This document shows positions 51,451 to 61,178 of a stretch of 64,000 nt of DNA, one piece after another. Below the pieces are notes generated by a model. It did not search any database. It was given only the letters and a program-made list of their open reading frames with translations, and was not told the origin of the DNA. Positions within the stretch are counted from its first letter, which is position 1. Every line of letters starts with the position of its first letter. The stretch comes from Photobacterium swingsii (lineage in GTDB: Bacteria > Pseudomonadota > Gammaproteobacteria > Enterobacterales > Vibrionaceae): contig NZ_AP024852.1 in NCBI RefSeq assembly GCF_024346715.1, positions 2,542,001 through 2,606,000 of the forward strand. The letters run 5' to 3'. A program made the translations under genes and the position numbers.

Positions 51451-51478
51451 GAAAACCACTCAATTGAGTGGTTTTCTT
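51451..51478 (-). terminator. Terminator of the NSS transporter gene
   Basis: GAAAACCACTCAA and TTGAGTGGTTTTC form a perfect 26-base palindrome 22 bases past the transporter stop, with A/T runs on both sides. Confidence 0.8.
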
Positions 51479-51498
51479 CTTTCTATCGATTCCGCAGT

Positions 51499-52833
51499 CT
51501 AAGCAAAGAATACAAACAGCATCAGCAACGGGCACACTACGCGTACATACCATGGCCATATTTTCCAGAATAGTCCTTGTTCTAATTCTGGGTAGCCTTG
51601 CTTAATCTCTTGCAATGCTTGGTCGCGTTTCCACACCCAACCGACAAGCAGGGCAAACACCATGCCGAGAATAGGCTGAGCATATTCAGTGGTCAGTGAG
51701 ATCACCAAGCCAAACATATCACCAAAGTTAAATACAATTATGCCAGAGAAAATCGTAATAATGCCGCCTATCCACCACACAGCGACTTTACGATCTTGCT
51801 GTAATTCTTCCGTCGCACAAGCAACAGGTACCTCAAGCATGGAGATTGAGGAAGTAAGTGCTGCGATAACCATTAAGATAAAAAAGAGAATACCAACCAA
51901 GAGCCCTGCTGCGCCCATGGTCTCAAACATGGCAGGTAAAACACTAAATACTAGGGTATCTGATGACAGTAAAGCACCCGCTTCATTATAAATTTCAACG
52001 CCGTTGTTTGCCGCAACAAACATAGCAGGCAAAATCAACAAACCCGCAATGAAAGCCACAGAGGTATCAAGTAAAGCCACTTGGGCTGCAACTTTGGGTA
52101 AATTGACATCTTTTTTAATGTAAGAACCGTATACCATCATTGAGCAAACACCCAAAGATAGAGAGAAGAATGCCTGCCCCATCGCACTTACCACCAAATC
52201 AGCGCTAAAGTGTGAAAAGTCAGGGATCAGGTACATTTTAAGCCCGTTGATTGCACCATCTTGAGTAAGAATGTAAGCCACCATAAATAGAAATAGCACT
52301 AGCAACACTGGCATCAAACGCGTTGACCAACGTTCGATCCCTTCAGCCACACCGTTACGTACCACCATGATGGTTAACACCATAAAGATAATCATTAAAA
52401 TAAGGTTTCGGGCAGTACTGAAAGACTCTAGCCATTGCGCTGCAGCAATCATACCCAGAGAGTTAAGAATCGGACCTATCAGAGAGCCTAACAACCATCC
52501 TGCGACAATGGCATAAAAACTGAGGATCATAGAAACCGCAATCATGCCTGCTACACCCAGACCTGTCGCAGCTTTCTTTTGTTGCGGCCAGATAGATCGC
52601 AAAGATTTGATTGGGTTTGCACTGCCATAACGACCTATGGTCAATTCAGCAACCAACAATGGATATGCCAACGCAAACACCATCAGTAGATAAACAATCA
52701 GAAATACTGCACCACCATTGCTAGCGGCTTGTGTTGGAAACCCCCAGATGTTCCCCAATCCAACAGCAGAACCTGCTGCCGCTAAAATAAAACCAATTCT
52801 GGAGCTAAACTGCGCTCGTGATTGACTTGCCAT
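51499..52833 (-). CDS. Neurotransmitter:sodium symporter (NSS/SNF) family transporter
   Basis: The 444-residue inner-membrane protein is of the bacterial LeuT/MhsT type, which takes up amino acids or amines with Na+. The SSRIGFILAAAGSAVGLGNIWGFP first helix carries the unwound substrate and Na1/Na2 site. QAFFSLSLGVCSMMVYGSY (TM6 region) and the Ser/Thr-rich ALTSSISMLEVPVA (TM8) are also typical. About eleven segments are present. The substrate cannot be named. It is a single gene divergent from the cardiolipin synthase gene, with its own terminator. Confidence 0.9.
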   Translation of the reverse strand: MASQSRAQFSSRIGFILAAAGSAVGLGNIWGFPTQAASNGGAVFLIVYLLMVFALAYPLLVAELTIGRYGSANPIKSLRSIWPQQKKAATGLGVAGMIAVSMILSFYAIVAGWLLGSLIGPILNSLGMIAAAQWLESFSTARNLILMIIFMVLTIMVVRNGVAEGIERWSTRLMPVLLVLFLFMVAYILTQDGAINGLKMYLIPDFSHFSADLVVSAMGQAFFSLSLGVCSMMVYGSYIKKDVNLPKVAAQVALLDTSVAFIAGLLILPAMFVAANNGVEIYNEAGALLSSDTLVFSVLPAMFETMGAAGLLVGILFFILMVIAALTSSISMLEVPVACATEELQQDRKVAVWWIGGIITIFSGIIVFNFGDMFGLVISLTTEYAQPILGMVFALLVGWVWKRDQALQEIKQGYPELEQGLFWKIWPWYVRVVCPLLMLFVFFA

Positions 52834-53210
52834 ACACTTTCCCTGTCGTGTTAGTTTCTAATTAGAATAATGCTGTGTAAAACATAGTTTACAAAGTGAG
52901 TAAATACATTACTGCTGTGTTACTAGTTAGTAAAACAGTTATCGAGTACAATGTGAAGCGCACTTTTCAACATTTTGAAACTTACCTCTGCATATATTCC
53001 CCAAAGCTACATAAATCGCCAATTTATCGTCCACTATCGCCTTGCGATCATAAGTATTCGTTTCTGTATAAGATTTCGTTCTACTCACTTATCGCACTCC
53101 TCTTTGGTTTTCAATCTGCATCAAGTGCTGACTTTGGCGACTTAAGACTATGTTTTCGTGACAAAACGATGCAAAATGCACTCAGAGTTTTACAATTATA
53201 AGTCTGTAGA
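52834..53210. other. Divergent intergenic region between the NSS transporter and cls
   Basis: The 377-base region carries both promoters. A 101-codon plus-strand frame (52896-53201) covers most of it. It starts without a ribosome site, has no recognisable domain and irregular composition, so I do not call it. No hairpin or RNA gene was noted. Confidence 0.5.
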
Positions 53211-54668
53211 ATGGAACAGTTTTATCAAATTTTAGCTTGGGTAAGCGTTTTTCTATATTGGCTACTCATCGCCGGTATTACGATCCGTGTTGTTTTTAAA
53301 CGTCGCGTTGTCGGTGTGTCGCTTGCTTGGCTGATGATTATCTACATCATTCCAGTTGGTGGGATCATCGCCTATCTCTTGTTTGGTGAGCTAAATCTAG
53401 GGAAGAAACGGGCCAAACGCGCACTGGACATGTTCAGCCCTTATGCTGACTGGTTCCAACGATTAAATGATTGCCCTGAGCACCAGCCTCAGCTCATGAG
53501 CCAATACGCACGTCCTATTTGCGACTTATGCGAAAATCGATTAGGCATACCAAGCTTGGTCGGTAATAGCTTATCGTTACAAGACTCACCACAAACTATA
53601 CTCCGCTCCATTATCGAAGATATTCAACAAGCACAGCTCTCTATTCATCTTGAATTCTATATCTGGCACCCAGGAGGCCTCGCGGATGAAGTCGGTGTTG
53701 CGCTTATCGATGCAGCAAAAAGAGGGGTACGGATTAAGCTGCTATTAGATTCAGCAGGAAGCATGCGCTTTTTCCGCTCTCACTGGCCTCGGCTAATGCG
53801 CCATGCGGGTATTGAAGTGACCGAAGCACTCGCTGTGACCCCCTTTAGGATGTTCCTACGCCGTTTAGACTTGCGCCAGCACCGTAAAATTGTCGTGATC
53901 GATAACGAAATTGCCTATACGGGCTCGATGAACTTAGTTGATCCGAAATTTTTCAAAACGGATGCTGGAGTGGGTGAATGGGTTGATGTGATGGTACGCC
54001 TAACCGGACCAACGGTGACTGTATTAAATAGTATTCAGGCATGGGACTGGGAAGTGGAAACAGGCACGCGAGACTTACCTCCGCTGCCGAGTTGCAATAT
54101 CAAACAGCCAAACGACCATTCCGATACAGTGCAAGTGATCCCCTCAGGGCCAGGTATGCCCGATGAAATTATCCATCAAGTACTATTACTCAGTATTTAC
54201 CAAGCCCAAGAAAGTGTTGTGATCACCACGCCCTACTTTGTACCAAGTGAAAACTTACTTCATGCCCTGCGCGGTGCAGCACTTCGCGGTATTGATGTTA
54301 GCCTTATCATTCCTGATAAAAATGATTCAACCATGGTTGAGTGGGCAAGCCGCTCATTTTTCGCTGAATTGCTCAGTGCTGGTGTGAAGATCTATCGTTT
54401 CCATGGTGGATTACTACATACCAAGTCAGTGGTTATCGATGATAATCATTGCTTAATCGGCACAGTAAACTTAGATATGCGTAGCTTATGGCTAAATTTT
54501 GAAGTTACCCTAGCCGTAGACAGTGCTGAATTTACTCAGCAGCTAAGCTGGTTACAGCAGGAATACATAAAAGATTCCACATTAGTTGATTGGCGAGAGT
54601 GGGAAAAACGCTCAGTCCAACATAAGCTGGCTGAGCAGTTTTTCTATATGTTCAGCCCACTGCTTTAA
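53211..54668 (+). CDS. cls: Cardiolipin synthase (ClsA type)
   Basis: The 485-residue enzyme condenses two phosphatidylglycerols to cardiolipin plus glycerol. Two N-terminal membrane segments (about 8-28 and 35-58) are followed by two phospholipase D HKD motifs: HRKIVVIDNEIAYTGSMN (from His224) and HTKSVVIDDNHCLIGTVNLD (near 400-420). The C terminus FYMFSPLL is the usual ClsA ending. Length and layout match ClsA rather than ClsB/ClsC. It is a single gene with a terminator. Confidence 0.93.
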   Translation: MEQFYQILAWVSVFLYWLLIAGITIRVVFKRRVVGVSLAWLMIIYIIPVGGIIAYLLFGELNLGKKRAKRALDMFSPYADWFQRLNDCPEHQPQLMSQYARPICDLCENRLGIPSLVGNSLSLQDSPQTILRSIIEDIQQAQLSIHLEFYIWHPGGLADEVGVALIDAAKRGVRIKLLLDSAGSMRFFRSHWPRLMRHAGIEVTEALAVTPFRMFLRRLDLRQHRKIVVIDNEIAYTGSMNLVDPKFFKTDAGVGEWVDVMVRLTGPTVTVLNSIQAWDWEVETGTRDLPPLPSCNIKQPNDHSDTVQVIPSGPGMPDEIIHQVLLLSIYQAQESVVITTPYFVPSENLLHALRGAALRGIDVSLIIPDKNDSTMVEWASRSFFAELLSAGVKIYRFHGGLLHTKSVVIDDNHCLIGTVNLDMRSLWLNFEVTLAVDSAEFTQQLSWLQQEYIKDSTLVDWREWEKRSVQHKLAEQFFYMFSPLL

Positions 54669-54679
54669 GTTATGTCGCA

Positions 54680-54722
54680 CAAAAAATCCCAGCCAAGTCA
54701 TCACTTGTACTGGGATTTTTAA
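54680..54722. terminator. Terminator between cls and the end of the tad operon
   Basis: AAAAATCCCAG pairs with CTGGGATTTTT, with extra inner pairing (AAGT/ACTT). It lies between convergent genes and can work both ways, closing the tad operon on the minus strand. Confidence 0.82.
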
Positions 54723-54749
54723 TCTCACTAATAGCTTATAAAATGACTA

Positions 54750-55388
54750 TTACACTTTGATCTCAACACGGCGATTAAGCTCACGACCTGTCGCCGTACC
54801 ATTATCCGCAACAGGCGCAGACTCACCTTTTGTGGTCGCTTTCATTTTCTCGCTAGACATACCGCGAGATTTTAAGAAAGCTTCAACTGATTCACTACGG
54901 CGTAAACCTAATGCTAAATTATATTCAGCACTCCCCTTAGCATCCGTATGGCCTTCAAGCTGAATCATGGTATTACTGTGTTTTAACTGACTCGCAATCT
55001 TTTCTAGGATGCGCACCGATGTTTGACTCAATGTTGAGCGATCAAAAGTAAAGAATACACGTGCAATAGTTTTACCATTCTGATATTTCGGTGAAACGTC
55101 ATTATCAACAATTTTAACAACGTCATTCTGCTCAAGGTATGCTAAGCAATCACGACTTATATCTGTTGTGTCCGCTAATAACTCAGCATAAGCCGACAAA
55201 TTTAAATCAACCGGTTTACCTGTGAGCATTTGTCCATTGCGATTGTGCGCAATAATAATAGGCTGATGTTGAGTAATGGTTAACTCTTGATTAAAAGCCG
55301 TTGTTTCGCATAAGTGCTGCAGTAACGTTTCATCTGCATAAGCACTTGTCGCTGTCACGAGTAATAATGGCAGTAAGCGTTTCATCAT
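54750..55388 (-). CDS. OmpA-family protein at the end of the tad operon
   Basis: The 212-residue precursor has a signal peptide (MMKRLLPLLLVTATSAYA), a linker region and a C-terminal OmpA-like peptidoglycan-binding domain (about 105-212). The domain carries RVFFTFDRSTLS, IQLEGHTDAKGSAEYNLALG and NRRVEIKV. There is no lipobox and no N-terminal barrel. It starts two bases after tadD, so it is cotranscribed and coupled. It probably anchors part of the pilus machine to the cell wall. It occupies the place where tadE/F/G are normally found. Confidence 0.88.
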   Translation of the reverse strand: MMKRLLPLLLVTATSAYADETLLQHLCETTAFNQELTITQHQPIIIAHNRNGQMLTGKPVDLNLSAYAELLADTTDISRDCLAYLEQNDVVKIVDNDVSPKYQNGKTIARVFFTFDRSTLSQTSVRILEKIASQLKHSNTMIQLEGHTDAKGSAEYNLALGLRRSESVEAFLKSRGMSSEKMKATTKGESAPVADNGTATGRELNRRVEIKV

Positions 55389-55390
55389 GG

Positions 55391-56224
55391 TTAAACATCC
55401 TCATTGTGATCAGCACCTTGCTGCACTGTCTTATTCGTTGGTACTAAAGATGGAACTTGTGGTGTCACAGTCTTACCGGATTCAACATGTAAAGTCGGTA
55501 AAGTATCAGTGGTTGGTTTAGCCAAATCTTCACGCAACTGCATAAACATCTCGGTTGCTTCTTCTTCACTCATTTCCTGCAATAGCAGATTTTTAACTGC
55601 TGAATATTGCTTTGAAAGCATTAAACTAACAATTAAATTGGCTTTAATTTTCGTGTCATAACGATTCTTTTGATAGAGGGGCGTCAAACGCTCTGCAGCT
55701 TTATCATACTTGCCCTCCATCATTTCCGTCATAGCCAGGTTATTACGAATGGCATCTTCACTTTTAAACCCAACACGGGCTTCAAAAAAGTATTTACGCG
55801 CTTCATCAAATTTACCCTGACGTGCCAGCATGATGCCGTAAAGGTTTTTAACCGCAAACACATCCTTACCAACAGCCAAACTATAATCAATATAATATTT
55901 CGCCTGACTGTATTCTTTATTATGATAAGCAATATCAGCCCTTGTTAACCAACACGTATCTATTTTACTGCATTCATCATCTGGCACTTGCTCTATGTAA
56001 TAACTGGCCGCTTCAATATCACCATCTTTAAAATAAGCACCCGACAACTTCACCGCTGCAATATAATCTTTAGGGTTTTTCTTTAATCTAGCGCGATAAT
56101 TATCTTGCAGACCGTCATAGTTTTTAGTGATCTCCATGCGCTCTTCATCAGACACTTTTGGCTTGGGTGAACCAGAGCATCCCACAAGTAACAATAAGAC
56201 AAAAAAGCTAATAATAATTTTCAT
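55391..56224 (-). CDS. tadD: Tad pilus lipoprotein with TPR repeats (TadD)
   Basis: The 277-residue lipoprotein has lipobox LLVGC (Cys16) and Ser17 after it. TPR-like helical pairs span about 30-200 (DYIAAVKLSGAYFKDGDIEA, NLYGIMLARQGKFDEARKYF), and a Pro/Thr-rich tail follows. TadD is a pilotin-like factor that helps the RcpA secretin assemble. Its ATG shares the final A of the tadC stop (TAATG), indicating tight coupling. Confidence 0.87.
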   Translation of the reverse strand: MKIIISFFVLLLLVGCSGSPKPKVSDEERMEITKNYDGLQDNYRARLKKNPKDYIAAVKLSGAYFKDGDIEAASYYIEQVPDDECSKIDTCWLTRADIAYHNKEYSQAKYYIDYSLAVGKDVFAVKNLYGIMLARQGKFDEARKYFFEARVGFKSEDAIRNNLAMTEMMEGKYDKAAERLTPLYQKNRYDTKIKANLIVSLMLSKQYSAVKNLLLQEMSEEEATEMFMQLREDLAKPTTDTLPTLHVESGKTVTPQVPSLVPTNKTVQQGADHNEDV

Positions 56225-57099
56225 TAACCTATCCCCCCAGATTGCGCAACTCTCATCACACCTGGAGCAATAATCAAAATAACAATGGGAATCATAATAA
56301 ATAAAATTAACGGTATACTCATTTTTGCAGATAACTGACCAATTTTCTCTTCCGTCTCAAGCATTTGAACTTCACGAATATCTTTCGATAGAGTAATTAA
56401 TACCTGATAAATCGAACTACCATGCTGCAAACTTTGTAATAAAGTAAAAGTAAAACTACGTACTTCTTGAGTATTAATTCGAACAGCAAATTCAGTCAAT
56501 GCCGTTTCTAACCCAGTTAAACGAGCACGCTCTGCCGTTTTATGGATGTGATAAGCAAGGTGCTTATCAAAGCCTTGCATTTCATCGGCTAAATACGCGA
56601 GTGCCGATTCCAGCGTCATCCCCGTTTGAACACAAACAGCCATTAAATCAATCAAATACGGCAATTCACGGCTAACATTACGCTCTACCGTTTTCTTTTT
56701 TGCCGCAAGAACAAAATCAGGAACAATAATCACAGCAATCATAACGCCTAAAAATGGCAAAATTGCATCATTTAACTGCCAATTTCCGGCTAAAACTTGA
56801 AATCCACATATAACAGTCGTAATACCAATAACGCTAAATTTTGCGGGCAAATAATATATCGCTAAGCCTTTATTATATACACCAGCCTGCTCGAGCTTAC
56901 TTTCAAACTCTTTTTTATTCTCCGCACTGATTTTATTCATCGCTTTGCGGAAGTTTTTACGTGCATCTGATTCTGTTTCTTCACTCTGTAGTAAGTGATG
57001 CATACGTTTTCGTTGCTTTGCCTTATGACTTGACTGAAGCCAACTAAAAGCTCCGACGCCTATAAGTAACATAATTAAGGATATTAGCATTGAAGACAC
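56224..57099 (-). CDS. tadC: Tad inner-membrane platform protein TadC
   Basis: The 291-residue protein of the GspF/T2SSF superfamily has a membrane segment at the N terminus, a pair near 85-130 and others near 260-285. The conserved cytoplasmic helical T2SSF domain contains LPYLIDLMAVCVQTGMTLES. With TadB it forms the platform on which TadA drives pilus assembly. It overlaps the tadB stop by one base (TAGTG) using a GTG start; an ATG at 57090 is an alternative. Confidence 0.92.
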   Translation of the reverse strand: MSSMLISLIMLLIGVGAFSWLQSSHKAKQRKRMHHLLQSEETESDARKNFRKAMNKISAENKKEFESKLEQAGVYNKGLAIYYLPAKFSVIGITTVICGFQVLAGNWQLNDAILPFLGVMIAVIIVPDFVLAAKKKTVERNVSRELPYLIDLMAVCVQTGMTLESALAYLADEMQGFDKHLAYHIHKTAERARLTGLETALTEFAVRINTQEVRSFTFTLLQSLQHGSSIYQVLITLSKDIREVQMLETEEKIGQLSAKMSIPLILFIMIPIVILIIAPGVMRVAQSGGIG

Positions 57100-58022
57100 T
57101 ACTTAATACCTCGCATCAGAACGTAGATAATTGACATACCAACTACTTCGCTTGCAAGCATATAATACAATATATATCTACCATCAGGATCTTGAATAAC
57201 AAAATCAAAATTATCAGGTTGCATAAATTTCATAATCAAAAGGAAAGCAAAAGGTATTGCACCAACAATTTTTGCTGAAATCCTCGCTTCCGAAGTCATC
57301 GCATTCGTTTTCTTCTCAACAGACCTTGCATCAAACAGTACACGGTTTAAGCGTGTCATCACTTCTTTTAATTGACCACCACGTATCATATTGGCACGAA
57401 GCGTGATTATAAAAAAACGATAACTTTTATACGGACAGTTCTGACACGAACGGCGAAAGACATCATCTGGTGACTCACCAATTTGTAAACGCTGACCGAC
57501 CCATTTAAACTCTTGTCCCACGATGCTATCTAGTTTGTTGCCGACAAACTGAATCGCCTGCATGACACTCTCACCCGAACTAATTGCACTAGTCATCAGG
57601 TTTATCGCATCAGGAAAAGACGCTTCAAAAAGTTTTTTACGGCGAGCTAACAAAAAACGAAATAAAATAAAAGTTGCAACAAATGGTGTGACTGTCAGCG
57701 CAGCGAGACCAGAAGCAAAACCTAATGCCAAATAAGCACCGACAACATAGCTCATGATAAAACTGATAATCGCGATACCAACGGCGGCTTGAATAAGGCC
57801 TCTTTTCCCCAACTGTGAAAATACGCCATTTAAACGAATGAGAATGCGATCTTTTAAACTTTCACCTTTCAGCGATGCCAAGTTCATCAAGTTAATTTCA
57901 TCTTCAGCTTTTGTTTGCTGATCTTTTTTTATTGCTGATATTTTTTGCTTTTTCATCGTAATACTATTGCTATAAAGTAGTGCTGCGGCACCTATTAGCA
58001 ACAGAGAAAAATACAACGTCAT
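57099..58022 (-). CDS. tadB: Tad inner-membrane platform protein TadB
   Basis: The 307-residue T2SSF-family protein has two N-terminal membrane segments (about 3-20 and 75-125) and a cytoplasmic domain with FPDAINLMTSAISSGESVMQ, the TadB/GspF signature. Two C-terminal segments follow. It is a homologue of the neighbouring TadC, the usual gene pair of tad loci. It starts 28 bases after tadA. Confidence 0.92.
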   Translation of the reverse strand: MTLYFSLLLIGAAALLYSNSITMKKQKISAIKKDQQTKAEDEINLMNLASLKGESLKDRILIRLNGVFSQLGKRGLIQAAVGIAIISFIMSYVVGAYLALGFASGLAALTVTPFVATFILFRFLLARRKKLFEASFPDAINLMTSAISSGESVMQAIQFVGNKLDSIVGQEFKWVGQRLQIGESPDDVFRRSCQNCPYKSYRFFIITLRANMIRGGQLKEVMTRLNRVLFDARSVEKKTNAMTSEARISAKIVGAIPFAFLLIMKFMQPDNFDFVIQDPDGRYILYYMLASEVVGMSIIYVLMRGIK

Positions 58023-58050
58023 TATATCCCTCTTCTTCCTTCCTCTTCCC

Positions 58051-59319
58051 TTATCGGAAGGCTGCCATTAACTCATTGTACAAACCAAAAAACTTCGATT
58101 TTTTGGCTAACTCAGAGCGCTGCATTAAACCTGGAGTAACAAAGCGACCGGAGATTTTCTCGCCCTCACCTTGATGATCATCAGCTTCAAAACGGAAAAT
58201 ATCTTCCATTACAACATTCTCGCCTTCTAAGCCCACCACTTCAGAAATAGCCGTTACCTTACGGCTACCATCATGTAATCGATTTGCTTGGATAACGATG
58301 TTTACTGCACTTACGATTGTTCGGCGAATGGCTTCAAGTGGTAGGTTTAAATTGGCCATCATGATCATACTTTCAACACGGGCAAGTGCATCACGAGGAG
58401 TGTTAGCATGGAGTGTCGACATAGAGCCATCATGCCCCGTATTCATCGCTTGAAGCATTTCGAACGCCTCAGGGCCACGACACTCACCAATAATAATACG
58501 ATCAGGACGCATACGAAGGGCATTGATAACCAAATCTCGCTGAGATATAGCCCCCGTCCCTTCGGTTCCAGAAACGCGAGTTTCCAAACGCAGAACATGC
58601 GGCTGCTGCAAGCGAAGTTCTGCGGCATCCTCGATAGTCAATATACGTTCTTTTTCTGAAATATATTGCGATAACCCATTGAGCAAGGTCGTTTTACCCG
58701 AACCTGTACCGCCAGAGATCAAAATGTTACAACGGCACCGCGCTGCTATCATCAGTACTTTCGCCATCTGCGGGCTCATAGCACCAAACTCAACCAGTTC
58801 AGGTAAACCTATGCTTTGCTTTTTGAATTTACGAATTGAAATTGCAGTACCATCAATACTGATCGGGCTGATGACAGCATTAACACGGCTGCCATCAGGT
58901 AAGCGAGCATCTGCCATGGGCGTGGATTCATCAATACGACGGCCTACACGCGATACTATACGTTGAGCAACTTGACGTAACTGCTTGTCATCAACAAAAC
59001 TGATATCTGTCTGCTCAACGATACCATGGCGTTCAATGAAAATATTATCAGGACCATTAACCATGATATCGGTAATATCTTCATCATCCATCAAAGGTTG
59101 AAGAGGACCTAGTCCTGTCAGTTCATCAATTAAATTCGTAACGTACTGGCGACGAAGAATAGCCGGAACCGGTTGCTCCATCTGTTCAACTAGCATATCA
59201 ACGCCATTTGTTAACTGCGCGCGTAGTTGTTCTTTTGATGCGCTCTCAACAGCGCTCGTATCTAACGCTTCGAAAATACGATTACGAATATCTAGGTATA
59301 GTGACTTTGCAGCACTCAT
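58051..59319 (-). CDS. tadA: Tad pilus assembly ATPase TadA (CpaF)
   Basis: The 422-residue hexameric secretion ATPase of the VirB11/GspE superfamily powers Flp pilus assembly. Visible motifs are MVNGPDNIFIERHG, the Walker A ISGGTGSGKTTLLNGL (about 200-215), the Asp box ILTIEDAAELRLQ, the Walker B region RIIIGECRGPEAFEMLQAMN and the His box STLHANTPRDALARVESM. All catalytic elements are intact. It sits between tadZ and tadB. Confidence 0.95.
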   Translation of the reverse strand: MSAAKSLYLDIRNRIFEALDTSAVESASKEQLRAQLTNGVDMLVEQMEQPVPAILRRQYVTNLIDELTGLGPLQPLMDDEDITDIMVNGPDNIFIERHGIVEQTDISFVDDKQLRQVAQRIVSRVGRRIDESTPMADARLPDGSRVNAVISPISIDGTAISIRKFKKQSIGLPELVEFGAMSPQMAKVLMIAARCRCNILISGGTGSGKTTLLNGLSQYISEKERILTIEDAAELRLQQPHVLRLETRVSGTEGTGAISQRDLVINALRMRPDRIIIGECRGPEAFEMLQAMNTGHDGSMSTLHANTPRDALARVESMIMMANLNLPLEAIRRTIVSAVNIVIQANRLHDGSRKVTAISEVVGLEGENVVMEDIFRFEADDHQGEGEKISGRFVTPGLMQRSELAKKSKFFGLYNELMAAFR

Positions 59320-59370
59320 TTTTATCTCAATCTATACAATGGCGTGATTAATTGAATCTACGTTTAAAAG

Positions 59371-60636
59371 CTACTTTTTTGTCATCGCTGTTTTTAATGG
59401 CGACAATAATTGTTTTAGTGGGTTACGCTTAATTTCGATTGAACGCCCTAATACTAAACCAGAAAGACTTAACAACTTATTCGAAAAATTCCCTTTCAGA
59501 TCGATGAAGCGTTTACCTGATAATAGCGTCGCGGGAATAGTCCGATCGTGTGCAATTTCAACATCAACTGGGCGTGCTAATTCTTTCTCTATTTCATTTT
59601 TATAAAGCACACCGTCACGGAATGTTCGATGTTGATTCAACACCAGCAAACTACGCGGAGTCCGAAGTGACATGCGTGCAGCAACATCTAAATTATGCAA
59701 GATACGTTTTGCTGATCGAACAGAAGATACAGTTGGATCAGCAACAACGACAACCGTATCAAAGCTTTCACAAAAGAACTTATGGTCTAGTGGAAAAGGG
59801 ACTGAAGACGAAAAATCTTCCACAATTAAATTAAAGCGCCGTAATAGCAAAGACGTCACCGCATCACTCTCTTTCAAGCAATCTTGAACAGGGGTTTTCT
59901 CACCATCTATTGCAAGCACCGATAGACCATCATTTACTTTCAATAATAAGGATTGCGCAGAATCTTCATCTAATTGTGTCAGCTGAACCGATGATTTACT
60001 CATATCAATTTTGGGGTAATCTTCCATACCCAACAGCACATCTAAATTACTATCGGTATAGTTATGATCAACCAGCATCACACGACTTTGCGTTTCTTTG
60101 CGTAAGAAGCGTGCTAATTCACAACTCAATAATGATGTACCAACGCCACCTTTTGAGCCAACGACAGCAATACGCTTAGCTTTACGCTCTTTACCTAGCC
60201 CTTTACCGCCATGGTGGTTTCGTACCACATGACGCATAAAATCACTCAACTCGCTTTTTACGACAGGCCAAAAAACATAGTAAAAACCCATCTCTTTCAA
60301 CGAACGAATTGTCGAAATAGCATCTTCTTTGCCAATAACAATCACTGAAGCCGTATTGGGGATTTGCGGCGCTAGCTCTGCCATACGAGCGACCACATCA
60401 TCACAGTCTGTGAGTTCAATAAGAACCATATCAACCATAAGCTGATTAACAGCAAAGAATTCATTCCAACTTGCCACTTTCATCTGGCGTAACTCTGGCT
60501 CCCCCAAGGAGTCAAAACTGAACACCTCTTTGACAAGATCGCGACAGTGTTCTGATTGATAAAACAGAACACTGCATAACCCTAACGATTCTTCCGTCGT
60601 CTGGGTCGATTTAAGCGCTTCAGTAAGATCTAACAT
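59371..60636 (-). CDS. tadZ: Tad pole-localising protein TadZ (CpaE)
   Basis: The 421-residue protein has an atypical receiver-like N terminus (about 15-140) without the acidic pocket. A MinD/ParA-like ATPase domain follows, with the deviant P-loop KGGVGTSLLS (Lys162 to Ser168); the usual GKT/S lysine is Gly-Thr-Ser here, as is common in TadZ. TadZ marks the site of pilus assembly, often a cell pole. It overlaps or abuts the lipoprotein gene upstream by one base. Confidence 0.9.
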   Translation of the reverse strand: MLDLTEALKSTQTTEESLGLCSVLFYQSEHCRDLVKEVFSFDSLGEPELRQMKVASWNEFFAVNQLMVDMVLIELTDCDDVVARMAELAPQIPNTASVIVIGKEDAISTIRSLKEMGFYYVFWPVVKSELSDFMRHVVRNHHGGKGLGKERKAKRIAVVGSKGGVGTSLLSCELARFLRKETQSRVMLVDHNYTDSNLDVLLGMEDYPKIDMSKSSVQLTQLDEDSAQSLLLKVNDGLSVLAIDGEKTPVQDCLKESDAVTSLLLRRFNLIVEDFSSSVPFPLDHKFFCESFDTVVVVADPTVSSVRSAKRILHNLDVAARMSLRTPRSLLVLNQHRTFRDGVLYKNEIEKELARPVDVEIAHDRTIPATLLSGKRFIDLKGNFSNKLLSLSGLVLGRSIEIKRNPLKQLLSPLKTAMTKK

Positions 60637-61178
60637 TATTGGCTTTCTCGCTGATCAATAGTCATTTCCGATGCAACGGGCATCAAAGTTGATGGGGTCG
60701 CTAACTGTTTATTGCGCGCTCGCTCAGTAAAACAGCCATCTTGTTGATCCCAAACATTATATTGTCCCAAAGCTTCACACGATGGAATCACAACCTCTGT
60801 TCTCTTTGCAATAATGACCAGATCCTCATTAGAACGCGGTTTATTCTCAAATTTATAATCAATCCATTGCTGGTATTTACCCAAATTACGTTTTAGCTGA
60901 CTTTGGATACGCTGACCGGCCTTGGTATGTGCCGTGATAATAAGTTTTTCCGCATGCTGCTCAAACTGTTGCACAATAAAATCATGGGCACGCAAATAGA
61001 CTTTTTCTTGATCTGTTTTTTTCTTCGTTTTTACCGCTAGTTGCAACTGCGCCGTCATTGGCACCAATACTGCTTCAGAACCTTCAACCGAAGAACCTTG
61101 ACTGCAACCTGCCAACAAAAATGAAGATATTACGGCTACAATAATGAAAATTGAGTTAGACATTTGTTTTATTATCAT
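60636..61178 (-). CDS. CpaD/RcpB-like pilus lipoprotein
   Basis: The 180-residue protein has a lipoprotein signal with LLAGC (Cys25). Its C-terminal half shows a weak CpaD-like pattern, with paired cysteines in IPSCEALG and DGCFTERARNKQLATPSTLM. CpaD/RcpB proteins help gate or stabilise the RcpA secretin. The position between rcpA and tadZ is exactly where vibrio tad loci carry rcpB. It overlaps the rcpA stop by four bases (ATGA). The name is inferred from position as much as sequence. Confidence 0.68.
   Translation of the reverse strand: MIIKQMSNSIFIIVAVISSFLLAGCSQGSSVEGSEAVLVPMTAQLQLAVKTKKKTDQEKVYLRAHDFIVQQFEQHAEKLIITAHTKAGQRIQSQLKRNLGKYQQWIDYKFENKPRSNEDLVIIAKRTEVVIPSCEALGQYNVWDQQDGCFTERARNKQLATPSTLMPVASEMTIDQRESQ

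Noticed and set aside
52896..53201. 101-codon plus-strand frame before cls
   Set aside because: There is no ribosome site, no recognisable domain and irregular composition; it occupies the divergent promoter region of two well-supported genes.
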